64,000 nucleotides of DNA, taken from the NCBI RefSeq assembly GCF_024586455.1, contig NC_065921.1, positions 77,638,720 through 77,702,719 on the forward strand. Reading direction: 5' to 3'. The notes under the pieces were generated by a model. That model was not told the origin of the DNA. It worked only from the letters and a program-made list of their open reading frames with translations, and searched no databases. Positions within the stretch are counted from its first letter, which is position 1. Each line of letters begins with the position of its first letter. The stretch comes from Bactrocera neohumeralis. Its lineage: Eukaryota; Arthropoda; Insecta; Diptera; Tephritidae. Positions 1 through 11,584 of this stretch are shown in pieces. The translations under genes were made by a program, and so were the position numbers.

Positions 1-1199
1 CTGTCGAGGAGCGCTTGCCTCACCTCCCGCGCAATGCACTGCAATACTCTTCTCCCTGTCAATCAGCGTTTGTTTGACGATTTATCGTCGTTGCCGAAAT
101 ATTTGTTGTGAATACGAAAATTCGGTTTAAGGATTTCGAGAGTAACTTTATAATGCGACAAAAAGCCGCAGATATTTCTAAATTCAGCGCACGTTTTCAG
201 GTTTGTCTGCGAATTTTTGCCCTTTTCTTATTGCTCTATATGAAATGGTACTCACTTTATCCGCTCTTTTGTGCCATTTTCGCTGCACACCTTGACGCAT
301 TCTAGTGCGGCTGTTGTGCTCGACAGTGGCTTAGGTGTTTTGTGAAATTGTCATGTGGTTCGTTTTGCTGCTGTATTATTGTTGTTGTGCTTTGTGGCAT
401 TTATGTCACCCGCTGGTATGGTGAGAATCGCCGTGGGTGCTGCCGGCTGCATACCGAATGCGTCATAAGTTCATATCGCTGCTGTCAAAGCGTTGACATG
501 TTTATTTCGAATGCCTGACATGTCAGAAGATCCAACGAATTGTGAAATAAAATGAAGAAGAATGCTAAAAATAAATATAGAATGCAGTTCAAATATATAT
601 GAATATATGAAATATATTTGTTGGTTTGCAGTACGGAAACATTTTCAGGGTATGGTTTTTTGGTATGAACAAGTACAAGTGTTTGGTCACTGAGAGTTCA
701 TTGGCAATTCTTTTTAGTAGTCTTAAACATTTTACGTATCACTAAGTGATGTCAGACCGCCAAAGAGCCAATGGAAAGCTTGTTCTAACAGCGTGAAATA
801 TTATCGAAAAGTTTTGAGTTGACCGAAAACATCTCTACACGAGATCGAAAATGACATCTCTATATCGAGAGAACTTCCTCTTTTTACTGGGTCTTATAAC
901 TTAAACAAGTTATATGAAGTTCGTCATGAAGTTATTAGCACACAAAAGCAACAACAACATCTGTTAGCTGCTGTCGACCATCTAATGCCATTGTGCTGAA
1001 GATCACAGCAGATCCAAACAATGCCTTGATCAGCCTCCCTCCTCAAGTATTATTTTTTTACCTTTTAATAAGGTGGAATGGACACCTAATTTCACTTTCT
1101 GCGGATTCGAGTACCATCTCAAACTTATGCCGCACTTTGGATCCGGCACCGACTACAATGCGATTCCACATTGATTTAACACAAGGTCCGTACTTTCCG
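1..1199. other. AT-rich non-coding stretch
   Basis: I see no recognisable gene, RNA or transposon here. The only open frames are short (the longest about 80 codons, 993-1235) and have no recognisable domain. The last ~100 bases already resemble the tandem repeat that follows. Confidence 0.6.
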
Positions 1200-1795
1200 C
1201 AACCACGAATCTCACCAAAGAGCCGACCACAATGAACAGGTTGCGGCGAACTCCAAAAGCTTACTGCTCCTCGTGGTACCAGAATTTGGTCTCCAGTCAG
1301 ACGTTAGAGCAGAAACTACTTCCAGTCATTACTAGCACATCTCCCAATCACCCAGAAGGTCTGACCAAAATTAGCAGATTGGATCGAATTTCAAGCGCTT
1401 ACTGCTCCCCGTGGTACCAGAATTCGGCCTCCGGTCAGAGTTTGAAGCAGAAGCTACTTCCAGTCCTATTCAGCTCATAACTGGTAACACATCTGTGAAT
1501 CTCCCCAAAGGTCCGACCGCAATTAGCAGATTGGAGCGGAATTTCAAGCGCTTACTGGTCCCCGTGGTACCAGAATTCGGCCTCCGGTCAGAGCTTGGAG
1601 CAGAAGCTACTTCCAATTCTATTCAACTCATAACTGGTAACACATATTTGAATCTCCCTGAAAGTCCGACTGCAATTAGCAGATTGGAGCAAACTCCAAG
1701 GGTGTATTGCTCCCCGTGGTACCAAAATTTAGTTTTCCGTTACATCTTGTAGCCGAAGCTACTTCCAGTTCGGCATCCGTTCAACTCATGTCGTT
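1200..1795. repeat. ~153-bp degenerate tandem repeat, about four copies
   Basis: A block with a KpnI site (GGTACC) recurs at 1275, 1413, 1566 and 1718, giving spacings of 138, 153 and 152 bases. Each unit carries an 'agaagctacttcc' segment, a 'cataactggtaacaca' segment, a 'ccgaccgcaattagcag' segment and a 'gctccccgtggtacc' segment. The outer units are more diverged than the two central ones, as is usual for minisatellites homogenised in the middle. The period is 51 codons, so one frame stays open across two units (1411-1752) and reads as a repeated peptide. I do not recognise that peptide and do not call it a gene. Confidence 0.85.
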
Positions 1796-2660
1796 TGACC
1801 CCGACGAAAACGTTGGAAACCCTATAAAGTATATATGTATTAGGGTGATTCAAAAAAAATTTTTTTTTTTTTTTCAATTGGTACTCGCAAAAATAGGTTC
1901 CTAGACACCTCTAAGAAAGCCTCTCCAAAAATCTATTCGTAATAATTTTTTTTCATTGAGTTATAAAATTCTTAAGAAATAAAAAATTTTCCCAAAAATA
2001 GTCAAATTTCAACCGTTCATATCTACGTAAAAATTTTAAACCATTTTTGTAGAGCATTCAATTTCCTACAAAATCTAATTAACAAGATATTTTTTCAAGT
2101 AGTTGGAAGCGAGATATAAATTTTTCTATCTGATAATAAGAAAAAATAGAAAACCGTTAGGCGGAGGACCTTCCCGTTACAATTAAAAACTCATATTTGG
2201 AGAGGCTTTCTTAGAGGTGTCTAGGAACCTATTTTTGCGAGTACCAATTGAAAAAAAAAAAAAATTTTTTTTTTGAATCACCCTAATATGTATACTAGTA
2301 TACTTAAATAATCTGCGTGACGAGATTAGTCGATTTATCAATGTCCGTCTGTCTCTCTGCTGGTTCATCGATCCTTCCGTCTGTATATAATACATACAAT
2401 AAACGAACCAGTCCCTCAGTTTATGAAATAATATATTGTCAAAACTACCGATATTATATCACTTAAGAGTAGTAGCCACGCAATTTGACAATCGGGATTG
2501 TTTAGTTCGGACTATTATAGCTTAGCTGGCCAGATTTTCATATATCCAATCAAAATCAATTTCTTGTATGAAAAACTCTTTCACTTGACAAGATATCTCC
2601 ACGAAATTTGTCATTTATTATTATCACAGGCATTACTACGATTTCCGCACAAAGTGTTGA
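1796..2660 (-). repeat. Dispersed fly repeat, antisense, split by a MITE
   Basis: Read on the minus strand, this has the landmarks of a repeat also present at 20430-20650 and 52755-53015. These are a 'caagtgaaagagtttttcata' type segment near 2575, a 'aaactgagggactggttcg' type segment near 2410, 'atatacagacgga' near 2385, and 'actttatagggtttccaacg' near 1825. The 1838-2288 MITE separates the last landmark from the rest. The repeat has no coding capacity that I can see; its class is not known to me and the outer boundaries are approximate. Confidence 0.65.
1838..2288. mobile_element. Hairpin MITE with ~90-bp terminal inverted repeats, TA target site
   Basis: The left arm (1840-1930) and right arm (2199-2286) are near-perfect inverted repeats that differ mainly in the length of an A/T homopolymer. 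The ends are TTAGGGTGATTC and GAATCACCCTAA, and each is flanked by TA, as expected for Tc1/mariner-type insertion. The interior (about 270 bases) is AT-rich and carries no transposase. The element sits inside the dispersed repeat at 1796-2660 and is therefore younger than it. The almost identical arms suggest fairly recent activity or hairpin-maintained identity. It would fold back on itself as RNA or single-stranded DNA. Family name not assigned. Confidence 0.88.
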
Positions 2661-4033
2661 CTTAATTCGACTTGACTTCGGTACCTTCATTCTTAAGCCA
2701 TGCTGTGTTCCTCCAAATATCCAACGCAACTGAAAAATAGTAAAGTACAAGTGTTTTTTTTAACCTCTTTCCAATCCAAGGCTCTTCAAGGCTATATAAC
2801 CAAGTATATGATTTCTATTGCCTACATTTTGGCGCCATTTTGCACGTTTCTACATTTTTGAGTTTAAATCAATTTAATCGACAAAAGTAATATTATTAAA
2901 TCACAGCAAATTTCACAAGGATTGCAAGCGGTCTATTTACAGTTACAAAGCAGGCAGCCAACAAAAGCCTAGTGAAGCCATTTAAGAGTAAATAGCAAAA
3001 TTATGCAAATCTTTCTTTGGGTTTTATGGCTTTAATGTGCGGCCAACGTAAATGTTCTATATAGTGTTATTATTGTTATTATTGTTGTTATGTTTGTGGT
3101 TATTTTCATTGTTATTGTTATTGTTGTTATTGCTGTTTTTATTGTTGTTATTGTTGTAATTTTTGTTTGTTGTTGTTGTTTCTATTATATGTTTCCATGT
3201 TGGCGCTTGAAATGCCGTATATGTCATAAATAAATTGATTTGAGAGCTCTCTTGTGCGCCTTAATGTATGCTACACTAATTTGTTACGCAAAGCTCTGAA
3301 GGAAGCGTTATAGAAATATATGTGTGCAATATATGCATGCAACAATATAATACCGTTATATAAAATTATTTTCGCTTGTTCACGTGTATATGTGTATGTG
3401 TGTGCATATGTGTAGTGTAAAATTTATTTATATACTCAGGGATATGCCTTACAAAATATGCTTGTAATAAATCCCTTAAGAAAACCACCATGCCAGCAAG
3501 TCTGCTCAATTCTCAAGTCTATACTTATATATCTGCATATGTGTGAACATAAATTGAAATATCTTAGGTTCTTTTGTTGAAATTTATATCAGAGCCTTAA
3601 ATGCCAAGTTCCGTGGTGTCATATCTACAGTTGATGTGATTAACAAATGCATGTGTATATATTATATGCATATATATATATATATATGTATATATGGATA
3701 TAAAAGTATATATGTATATATATATAGTATATGCGTGCGTGTTTGTGGCATGTATGTGAACGCCTGCTGCTTGTAGTCACTGCACGTGACAGATACTTCA
3801 ATTGCGTCGAAGCCACAAGCAAGAGCTGCGGTTTTTCTAACAATCACACACACGCAAACAATTGAATTGCAGCTCTTGGCTTGCAACAAAAGACATGTTC
3901 GCCTTGCTGTCAAATTTATGCAACAGTTAGTAGATATAAAATAAACATATTCTTTAATAAATATATATTTTCATAGATATATTTCCAGATAGATGAGCCT
4001 CAACGAAAATAAATTCAATTTTCGGAAAAACAT
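2661..4033. other. Non-coding stretch with simple repeats
   Basis: It holds a (TTATTG/TTGTTA)-rich run at about 3058-3180 and a (TA)n/(TATG)-type microsatellite at about 3653-3727. No gene or transposon is recognised. The open frames over the TA tract are composition artefacts. Confidence 0.6.
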
Positions 4034-4890
4034 TTGTTTATTCGGATGGGTCAAAAAACACAACGGCCCTCAACATCAACTAATGATCAACACGCCTATA
4101 AAATATATGAATTGGTGCTTGAGAACCGACGATTAACAGTCAGATATGTTACTAGCATCGTTAGAATATCGGAGGAATCAGTAAAAACCTTTTTGAAAGC
4201 TCATTTAAGCCTAAGAAAAGTGAAAGCACGATTGGTTCCAAAATCACAAATTTTTTCGAAAAACAGAGTCGCGTTAATGTCTGTGAAGCAATGCTTTCCG
4301 AATACCGAGATGTCATGAAATGCATTATTACTGGCAATGAGTGTTGGATCTGTGTTTAGGACTCGAAAACAGACGATCAGTCGGCCAAATATCGTGGTAA
4401 AGGGTAACAGAACTCCAAAAAATCACGTCAGAGCAGGTCAAAAATCAAGGTTTTGGCGACAGTTTTCTTCGATTATCGATATGGAATACTATTTGAGTGC
4501 TATGCATAGTTTGCCCGAAGCTATACGAGACCGAAATTATGAACAACAATTGGTTTTTGCACCACCTTAAAGCACCCTTGCTTACTGCACTGTTTCTTCA
4601 TGCGTCTTTCGCCAAATTTTCAACCAATATCGTGCCGCAAGCACCGTATTCGCCTGCTTTAGCTCTGTGTTACTTTTGGCTTTTTCAGCAAACTCAAAGG
4701 AGGTCCGTGGAAACCATTTTCATTCAATTGAAGATGTTAAACGTGAATCACTACGCGCATTGAAGACTACTCCGAAAATTGACATTGACAACTGTTTCGA
4801 GAAGTGGAAAAAAATTGACACAAATGTATTGGGGAAGGAAGATTACTTTGAACGGACGACATCGATTTTGAAGAACAAATCAGAATTTTA
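4034..4890 (+). pseudogene. Dead mariner (DD34D) transposase relic
   Basis: The relic spells most of a mariner transposase in several frames. The first frame (4034-4318) holds the second helix-turn-helix region (RLTVRYVTSIVRISEE, then LRKVKARLVPK). A later frame holds 'TDDQSAKYRGKG'-like text, and the last frame holds a YSPALALCYFWLF block ending in an EDYFERT segment. By comparison with the family, all three catalytic aspartates are gone. The first is Asn (AAT at 4336-4338, ITGNE), the second is Leu (CTT at 4566-4568, after HH) and the third is Tyr (TAC at 4671-4673). There is also a frameshift near 4260, a stop at about 4363 and an internal deletion near 4470 that removes the segment before the EYYL motif. 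It cannot encode an active enzyme. I do not assign a mariner subfamily. Confidence 0.9.
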
Positions 4891-5849
4891 AAATTATGCA
4901 TAAAGTTTTTGCTCCTAGCAGTATATCATGATATTTTAGAAAACAATTTGGTTGAGTTCTCGTCGACGTCTCAAGCTTTAGGTAAAAGGTATAGATAGTT
5001 TCTCAGAAAAAAGTAGATGGCTTCTCGAAATATAGCCAAAATATTGCTTTGAATTCATCTCTAGAAAAGTAGGACTATAGTAAATCTCTACTGTAAAGCT
5101 TGCCTTCCATCAAGACTTGAGGGTAGTGATGTGGAGATTTTGCAATTTTGACTTAGTACAGCTTTGTGAGAGACTTGAGTCACACACACAAGTAAGTAAC
5201 CTATATTTATAAGCGGATAAACCAAACTTATGTTCAAAATGGTTCATAACAAGGCAGTCATCGTATTATACAATATGCTTAACCGAAAAATTATTTAAAC
5301 CACACTTGTGAACTTCTTTAAATGAGATTGAGTTTTCTTACGAATTTTCTACTTAGTCTACAATGACGAAATGTGAATAGAAGGACCATTTCGAAAAGTA
5401 CATATGATTTAAAGAATCAGCAATCTGGTTAAGGTATGAAAAAAACTAGAGCAGGCGCTAGAACATCATCAAATTTACAACAATATGATCACAGATAACT
5501 CATAAGGGTCCCCACCGTACTGCTATGCTAGAATTAGCCTAATAAGTACTAATTGTATATAGTATATTGCGGTTGAAAGTTGTAGGTCACTGAATTTGTC
5601 AACTAAAATCTATGCCAAAATCTTAGTATGGACTTGTAGAGAAACTCGGTTAGCAAATTGGTTAAAGTTAACTTTGCGAGGTATTATTACTAGAATTAGC
5701 CGAAAAATATGGAGCGTCGCCAGTCTTTTAGTTATATAACTGATTTTGGTTGCAAGAAAGTGCGGAGATTTTATCCGTAATTGTATATCTTTTTTTCTTG
5801 AACGAGGTTGAATACCATAATGGCTTCACAAGCTCATCGACTTCGTTCA
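4891..5849. other. Unassigned AT-rich stretch
   Basis: Nothing recognisable on either strand. The minus-strand open frame running to 6231 is a shadow of the maT transposase that follows. Confidence 0.55.
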
Positions 5850-6755
5850 GCGATATAACATAATGGCTAAAAAACTGAAAACATCCGACCACAGCTTCCG
5901 ACGAATATTGAAAAATGAGCTCAAGGTCAAGCCTTACAAGTTCCAAAAGACCCATGATCTCACACCGAAGCAGCAACAAGTAAGACTTGAGAGAGCGAAG
6001 CAGTTGCTTCGCTTGCCCGAAAGCGGTCAAATTCCGAACATTGTGTTTTCTGACAAAAAAATTTTTCCTCTCACTCTCAAAACGATAGGGTTTACTTGAC
6101 CGACCGTTCATACGAGAATCTAAGTCATCGGTTGGCCACCAGAAGGCAGCACCCGCCACAAAAATAATGGTTTGGGCCGCTGTCACCGCAGATGGGCGCT
6201 CTCCAATTGTTTTCATCGAGCCTGGCGTCAAAGTAAATCCGACATATTATCGGGAAAGTGTTCTGGAGGCTGCTTTGAAGCCGTGGGCAAACAAACATTT
6301 CGGTCGCAAACCATGGACGTTTCAACAAGACTCAGCACTGTCTCACAAAGCGCGAGTGAACCAAGAATGGCTGAAAAACAACGTTCTGAACTTCATTACG
6401 ACCACACAATGGCTCTCGAATTCACCAGAAGCGAATCCCATGGATTATTCTCTCTGCTCCATTTTGGAGAACAAGGTCCAAAGTAAAAAATACACCAGTC
6501 TCGTGGTGCTGAAGAAAGCCATTGTCCGTGAGTGGGCCAAAATACCGGCAAGTCACATTCGGGCAGCTTGCGATTCGGTTTTTGACCGTCTCAAGGTCAT
6601 AGTTAAGGCAAAAGGTGGTCATATCGAGCAAAAGTGAATTGATGCTGAATTTATGATTATTTTCACACATTTTGTACTTTAAAATAAATAAAAATAATTT
6701 TCCAAACCGAATTTATGTCTTTTTTAATTGGTTACAATTCGAGTGCTGGACCCTG
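5850..6755 (+). pseudogene. maT-type (DD37D) transposase, copy 1, 5'-truncated with 3' terminal repeat
   Basis: Homology with the copy at 17274-18555 starts at about 5855, inside the DNA-binding domain (MAKKLKTSDHSFRRIL). The start, the left terminal repeat and the first helix-turn-helix are therefore missing. The first catalytic Asp is kept (VFSDKK). A small deletion in the IFPL segment shifts the frame. Downstream, 6167-6637 is a continuous frame with WTFQQD and NPMDYS. I count 37 residues between these two aspartates, which is the DD37D spacing of the maT group of the IS630-Tc1-mariner superfamily. The element ends in an inverted repeat at about 6727-6755 (GGACCCTG) followed by TA. The stop codon is at 6635-6637. 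Copy 1 keeps ~27 bases around 6140-6170 that copy 2 has lost. Confidence 0.9.
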
Positions 6756-7714
6756 TAATGTGGATAAATGAGTTAAAAATTGGTTATTCTTTAGTCCTCA
6801 AGTAATATCGAACAATCAGAAGTACTATTGCATGCTAGCCACTTTGGAGAACATAACATATGTAAGTATTGATTCTAGAGTATCTCAATAATGGATCAGC
6901 ATTTAACTTATCAGTGTGATTATGAAGAAAATTTTAAAATTACTTATCTTTTGAGGGGTAAAGTGACTGGAACTACTAGTGATTTAGCGATTGCTCGATT
7001 TGCAAAATCATATATGGTTTTATAGTTGGCACTTCTGCACTCTTCATCATAGCCAAAGAGCGGTCATTATATTGAGAAACGCTTCCATTTCGCCGTCCCA
7101 GCTAGTTCACTGCAAGCTGGAACAGGAATAGGCCAGCAAATGCGCTGCAATATCATAATTTAATGCAGATATGTATGCGTTGACCTCCTTCGGCAACCTC
7201 GAGCGATTTCTGGTTTAACAGCTAATCACGTTTAAGCGTTTGAACCAGTAGTTTGCCGATGGCGCTGCAGTAAATCACCTACGACATTGGCATAATTTCA
7301 GACCTCTACATACAAAGTTGCACAATTACGAGGGTCATTTGTTTTGTCTGCGTCTTTTTTGGAAATTATTGTTAGGTGTTTTATAGTCTGCTGCGGTCAC
7401 CCGCTTAAAATTAGTGAAATACTTAAGGAGCACAGATATTGATATACAACAACTTCGGCTTAATTAAAGAGGATTAAATAAGATCAGTATTTTTCTTTGA
7501 GAAAATATTTTGAAATCTGTACGGCTTCTTTAAAGTTAAAAAAGTGATATGTAAGGTGCTCAAATCTCATATATTTTGAAATTCGAACCACTTCTTCGAA
7601 GTGCAATATTGTTAATAGATCCATATCTTATAATGTAAAGTAACTCAATTGCTTCGGCTTCTTAAAAACTTATCAAAATATACGCCATAGGTTAAGTTAA
7701 TCCGGTAAGCTTTA
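6756..7714. other. Unassigned stretch
   Basis: No coding or transposon signature is recognised. It lies between the maT terminal repeat and the 3' end of the antisense LINE. Confidence 0.5.
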
Positions 7715-9268
7715 CTTAGACTAGTTTTGGTCCTTCGGGATACCATATGGTCTTCAGTTCTCAGGTCCATAAAGAGTAGCCATCATTTAGGATGCCTGCA
7801 CTTGACGGAAGTTTTAACAGACTCTGCGGCCTCTCTATCGATACCTCCTCCAGCGTATCATACCGTGGGGACCTCAGATGCGTACAGTGTAGTCTTGCCA
7901 ATGTGGGACAAATGCCCAAGAGATGCTCCATAGTTTCCCTAGTCTGCCCTGCTCTAGACGTTTCCTGCAGTCTTCTTAATCTGTCAGCTCCATCGTGCGG
8001 GCGTGTGTCGCTACCAGACCGTGAGCAGTTAGTGTTCCGATCATGTTTTCACAGTCTCTACTATCGAGTGTCAATTGGAATTTTGTGTATTTCCGATCTA
8101 CCGTTTTACACATGACTTTTGCAGCTTTGCATCCAGGTAGCTCATTCCTTCGGGTTCGGTTTTCTTTACCATGCTTCTGTCCAGTTCATCGTATTGACGT
8201 TGCATGGGTTTTCTCAATGTTGGTCACGTTTTCTCAATGTTGATCACGTTTTCGGGTATTGACCGTACACCGCTCTTGGCAATCTCGTCCACTATTTCGT
8301 TGCCCTCGATGCCTTTGTGGCCTGGCACCTAGTAGAAGTGAAGCTGCTTGCTTCTGTCAACATTTTCCACTGCTGCCCCGCTTCCCAAGACCCTTATGGC
8401 CGATATGCGATGCGAAGTTACTATCAAGATTGCTGCTTAGCTGTCTTCGTAGATGTTGACTTTGGAGTTCTCTGCAGGTGCCTTAGAGGTCAGTTTTGCG
8501 GCTTTCGCAATAGAAAAGACCTCAACTTGAAATATACTGCAGTGGACCGGCAACTTAAAATACTGCCTTGTGCCGAACTCTAGGCAGTATATCCCCGCAC
8601 CAACTTCAACGTCAATTTTCGAGCCATCCGTGTAAACATTTATAGTGTTGCGCGTAGCTTATATACTTTTACGCCAGACATTTTTTACTTTAAACCTCCT
8701 TTCCCAGTTGAAAAGTGGGGTCATGCAGTCGGTATTTGCCCAACGGCCATTACCCACCAAGCTATGCCTGAAGTTTCTATATGTAAATTCTCCAGCAGCC
8801 ACTAGGCGTCCCGCCGATTTTGCTGCGAAGAGGATTATAGGTGGTACAGGTTGTTCTAAAAACATCCGTTATGTATAGCGTACCTGAGCCCTTACAATTG
8901 GCTTCCGGTAGGAAGCACTGTAGAGAATTGGGTCTTACAATAATTGTGTAGCACCAGTGCATGAAAAAGGGAGAGATCCCTCAAGTTGTGCCAAGCATCT
9001 GCCCACACGCATATAAAACATTGCTGACTGCCCTTATTATTTCTTACACGATGTACTTCCACTGCAGTTTGCTGGCCAAACCTACCCCAAGGTTACTTGA
9101 TCCGGTCCTTGAAAGAGAGTTGTGTCTCATTTATAGAAGTGAACCTCCGTAGAGGAATTGTGTGCTTTCTCCTGAACGCAAGCAGATTCGTTTTCTCCGG
9201 GTTCAACCCCAGATCCGCTTTTGATGCCCAGTTTGGCTGGTAGTCATAATATTGCTAATGGTCTGTAC

Positions 9269-9281
9269 TATTACAGTAGAC
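9269..9281. repeat. Target-site duplication, left copy
   Basis: The 13-base segment TATTACAGTAGAC here matches TATTACAATAGAC at 9754-9766 with one mismatch. The two copies bracket the RTE-like fragment, as expected for LINE retrotransposition. Confidence 0.8.
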
Positions 9282-9753
9282 TCTTCTTCTTCTTAATTGG
9301 CGTAGACACCGCTTTCTTCTTTTCGCTACGTGGCGCCAATTGGATATTCCAAGCGAAGCCAGGTCCTTCTCCACTTGGTACTTCCAACGGAGTGGAGGTC
9401 TTCCTCTTCCTCTGCTTCCCCCGGCGGGTACTGCGTCGAATACTTTCAGAGCTGGAGTGTTTTCGTCCATCCGGACAACATGACCTAGCCAGCGTAGCCG
9501 CTGTCTTTTAATTCGCTGAACTATGTCAATGTCGTCGTACATCTCGAACAGCTCATCGTTCCATCGAATGCGATATTCGCCGTGGCCAATGCGCAAAGGA
9601 CCATAAATCTTTCGCCGAATTTTTCTCTCGAAAACTCGTAACGTCGACTCATCGGTTGCCGCCATCGCCCAAGCCTCTGTACCATATAGCAGGACGGGAA
9701 TTATGAGCGGCTTATAGAGTTTAGCTTTTGTTCGTCGAGAGAGGACTTTACTT
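9282..9753 (-). mobile_element. RTE-like LINE fragment, 5'-truncated, inserted in another LINE
   Basis: The minus strand encodes the C-terminal end of an RTE-like reverse transcriptase protein in one long open frame (9255-9665). The visible landmarks are 'LRVFERKIRRKIYGPL', 'YRIRWNDELFEMYDD' and 'QRLRWLGHVVRMDE', followed by a 'GRPPLRWKYQVEKDLASLG' tail. Further upstream (9666-9750) it reads 'LIIPVLLYG'. The 3' end carries 'gaagaagaag' next to the left target-site copy. At 472 bases it is a typical 5'-truncated insertion. The same family recurs at 12445, 33667, 34560, 38815, 45285 and 55353. Confidence 0.9.
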
Positions 9754-9766
9754 TATTACAATAGAC
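9754..9766. repeat. Target-site duplication, right copy
   Basis: TATTACAATAGAC, the partner of 9269-9281 with one mismatch. The host LINE resumes immediately to the right with its YADD-region sequence. Confidence 0.8.
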
Positions 9767-10110
9767 ACCTACCCGTTATTAAGATGGCAATGTCGTCCGC
9801 ATATGCCAATATCTTTGGGGCTTTGCCTTCCAAGTTCTTTAGCAGTTTATTGACCACTAATGTCCATAAAAGCGGAGATAGCACTCCACCTTGGGGAGTA
9901 CCTCTACAAACTCTTATCTGGAGGTCAAAAAGCTTCTGATCCAGTATTGTATAGCTGTATCAACACCTATTGCCTGGATACTATTCGGAATAGATTCCGT
10001 AAATACGTTGTTGAACGCTCCAGTAATGTTTACAATTTCTCCAAAAGCTTATTCCTTATATTCAAAAGCGCTTTCGATATTGTTCAATCAAAATTAGGTA
10101 ATATCTTTCG

Positions 10111-11584
10111 TATTATGAACCAGTTTATCGAGCTGAAAACAAGTACAATGTCCAGATTTCACAGTGTACTAGTGGAAGGAAAAGGTTCGAGTGTTCTGCT
10201 CAAACTCCAGTGGATGAATATACTTTCCAGAAATGTAAGCTCACTCGATAGGAATGTTCTTACATACAATTTTTTTGTTCGCACCATGCCTTTGGTGTTA
10301 AAAATAAGTAGACTGTCGTTTAAAGAACCAACGCCAAGACTATTGCTTTGTTTAAAACGAACTTGGACTACTTTGTTTTGTTTGCCGAGACTGATAATTT
10401 ATTTGGACCGGTGTTTGGCCTTAACTGCAGTGAAGTTTATGGATCCAAAGTTTGGTCCGCGTTTGAAAGTTGCCGAAATCTCCAGTGCAGAGGCTGGCTT
10501 TTAACTATAATCTTCAAGAGATGTTTGTGTATTGAGGTGGAGTACAGGCGATTCCCCCAACCGACCTCGTGTTTACAAGAATACTATTATTAAGCACAGC
10601 AGCGAATGGTACTCAACTGCATTGAATTGAACTGAAAACGCAGAGGGCTGATGATAGTACATCAACGCGTCCACAACATGCCACTTGCCGTATTGAAGAG
10701 CAATTTGTAGCGCAAAGCAATTGCTTGAATACGCACACCAATATATATAGTGCTTGGCTGTCTGCAATGGCTTTTGCCGTTTATTTGCCAACTGATAAGC
10801 CATAATATAGCAAATAACATGTACTCCGAGGCCCTGCCGTAGTTGTCTCGCCACCTCAACGTTCTATCGGCCGTCCAAAACGTCTGCTGTCAATATGCCA
10901 AGGCAGCCAAGGATTGTCTGTAGTCGATTGCAACTAACTTGCGGCTGATTGCAAGTAGAACGCTTGCACTTTGTTGCACGCGCTGAGTAACGAGTTGGCC
11001 TACGCGTCGGCGCGTTTGTGGCGTGTCGTCGCACGGCTTGTGTGTACCAGGGAATAATATCTGCGGGAAATCAATTTGCATTGGACGCTTGTAAATACAC
11101 GGACTTGCAACACGCAGCAACATAATGTCCATGCCGACCTTAGTCCACCGTAATAAACAGCAAATAACAGCAGGCTTACTTGTTGTTAACGGTCGTGGTG
11201 ATAAACCGTGAAGGAATTAGCAACAATGTAACTATGCACAGCTTTGGAGGTATGTACATATATATGCCGGCTTCGGATCTATCTTCGCTTTGTGCGAAGA
11301 ACATGCTTGTTGGAAATAGTAAATAGACAATGGTCTTATGGCTGGGGAGCTGTGCGGTTAGGCCAAAAGCTGAAAAGTAACCCTGATATGCTGGCGTCCA
11401 TCACGATTCTGTACTAATTGCTAGCAAAAATAAGCACATCGATGCAGACAAGGACAAAGACGCACAGTGGTTGAGGATAGCAAGCTTATTGCAAAAAAAA
11501 AATATTCTAGCATTTCCCAGGCAGTTCTGGAAACCATGCGCTTAAGTATAAAAAAGACAGTGGAGTAGGGATAGAGCCCGAAGA
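10111..11584. other. Unassigned stretch between LINE relics
   Basis: 10111-10550 may be very diverged upstream LINE sequence on the minus strand, but I cannot follow a domain through it. From 10550 to 11584 I see no gene or repeat. The minus-strand open frames (for example 10573-10854) have no recognisable content. Confidence 0.45.

Larger units (their letters stand above)
7715..10110 (-). mobile_element. I/R1/LOA-like LINE, 3' half, antisense, broken
   Basis: Read from high to low coordinates, the pieces follow the order of a non-LTR retrotransposon. A reverse transcriptase palm piece comes first (EGAFNN-like, about 10060). A 'GTPQGGVLSPLLW' block at about 9870-9905 and the YADD motif at about 9810 follow. 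After these come a thumb/linker with 'GLNPEKT' near 9200, an RNase H domain beginning with 'YTDGSKIDVEVG' near 8620, a 'VPGHKGIEGNEIVDEI' helix near 8290-8330, and a C-terminal segment near 7800-7960. The RNase H domain points to the I/R1/LOA side of LINEs rather than RTE or Jockey; the exact clade is not assigned. Stops and frameshifts are frequent. A 19-bp tandem duplication (8210-8248) lies in the RNase H region. An RTE-like fragment (9282-9753) is inserted just after the YADD region. Confidence 0.88.

Noticed and set aside
1838..2288. TTAGGG as telomeric sequence
   Set aside because: It occurs once at each end of an inverted-repeat element, not as a tandem array.
5728..6231. 167-codon minus-strand frame
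   Set aside because: Largely the antisense shadow of the maT transposase at 5850-6755.
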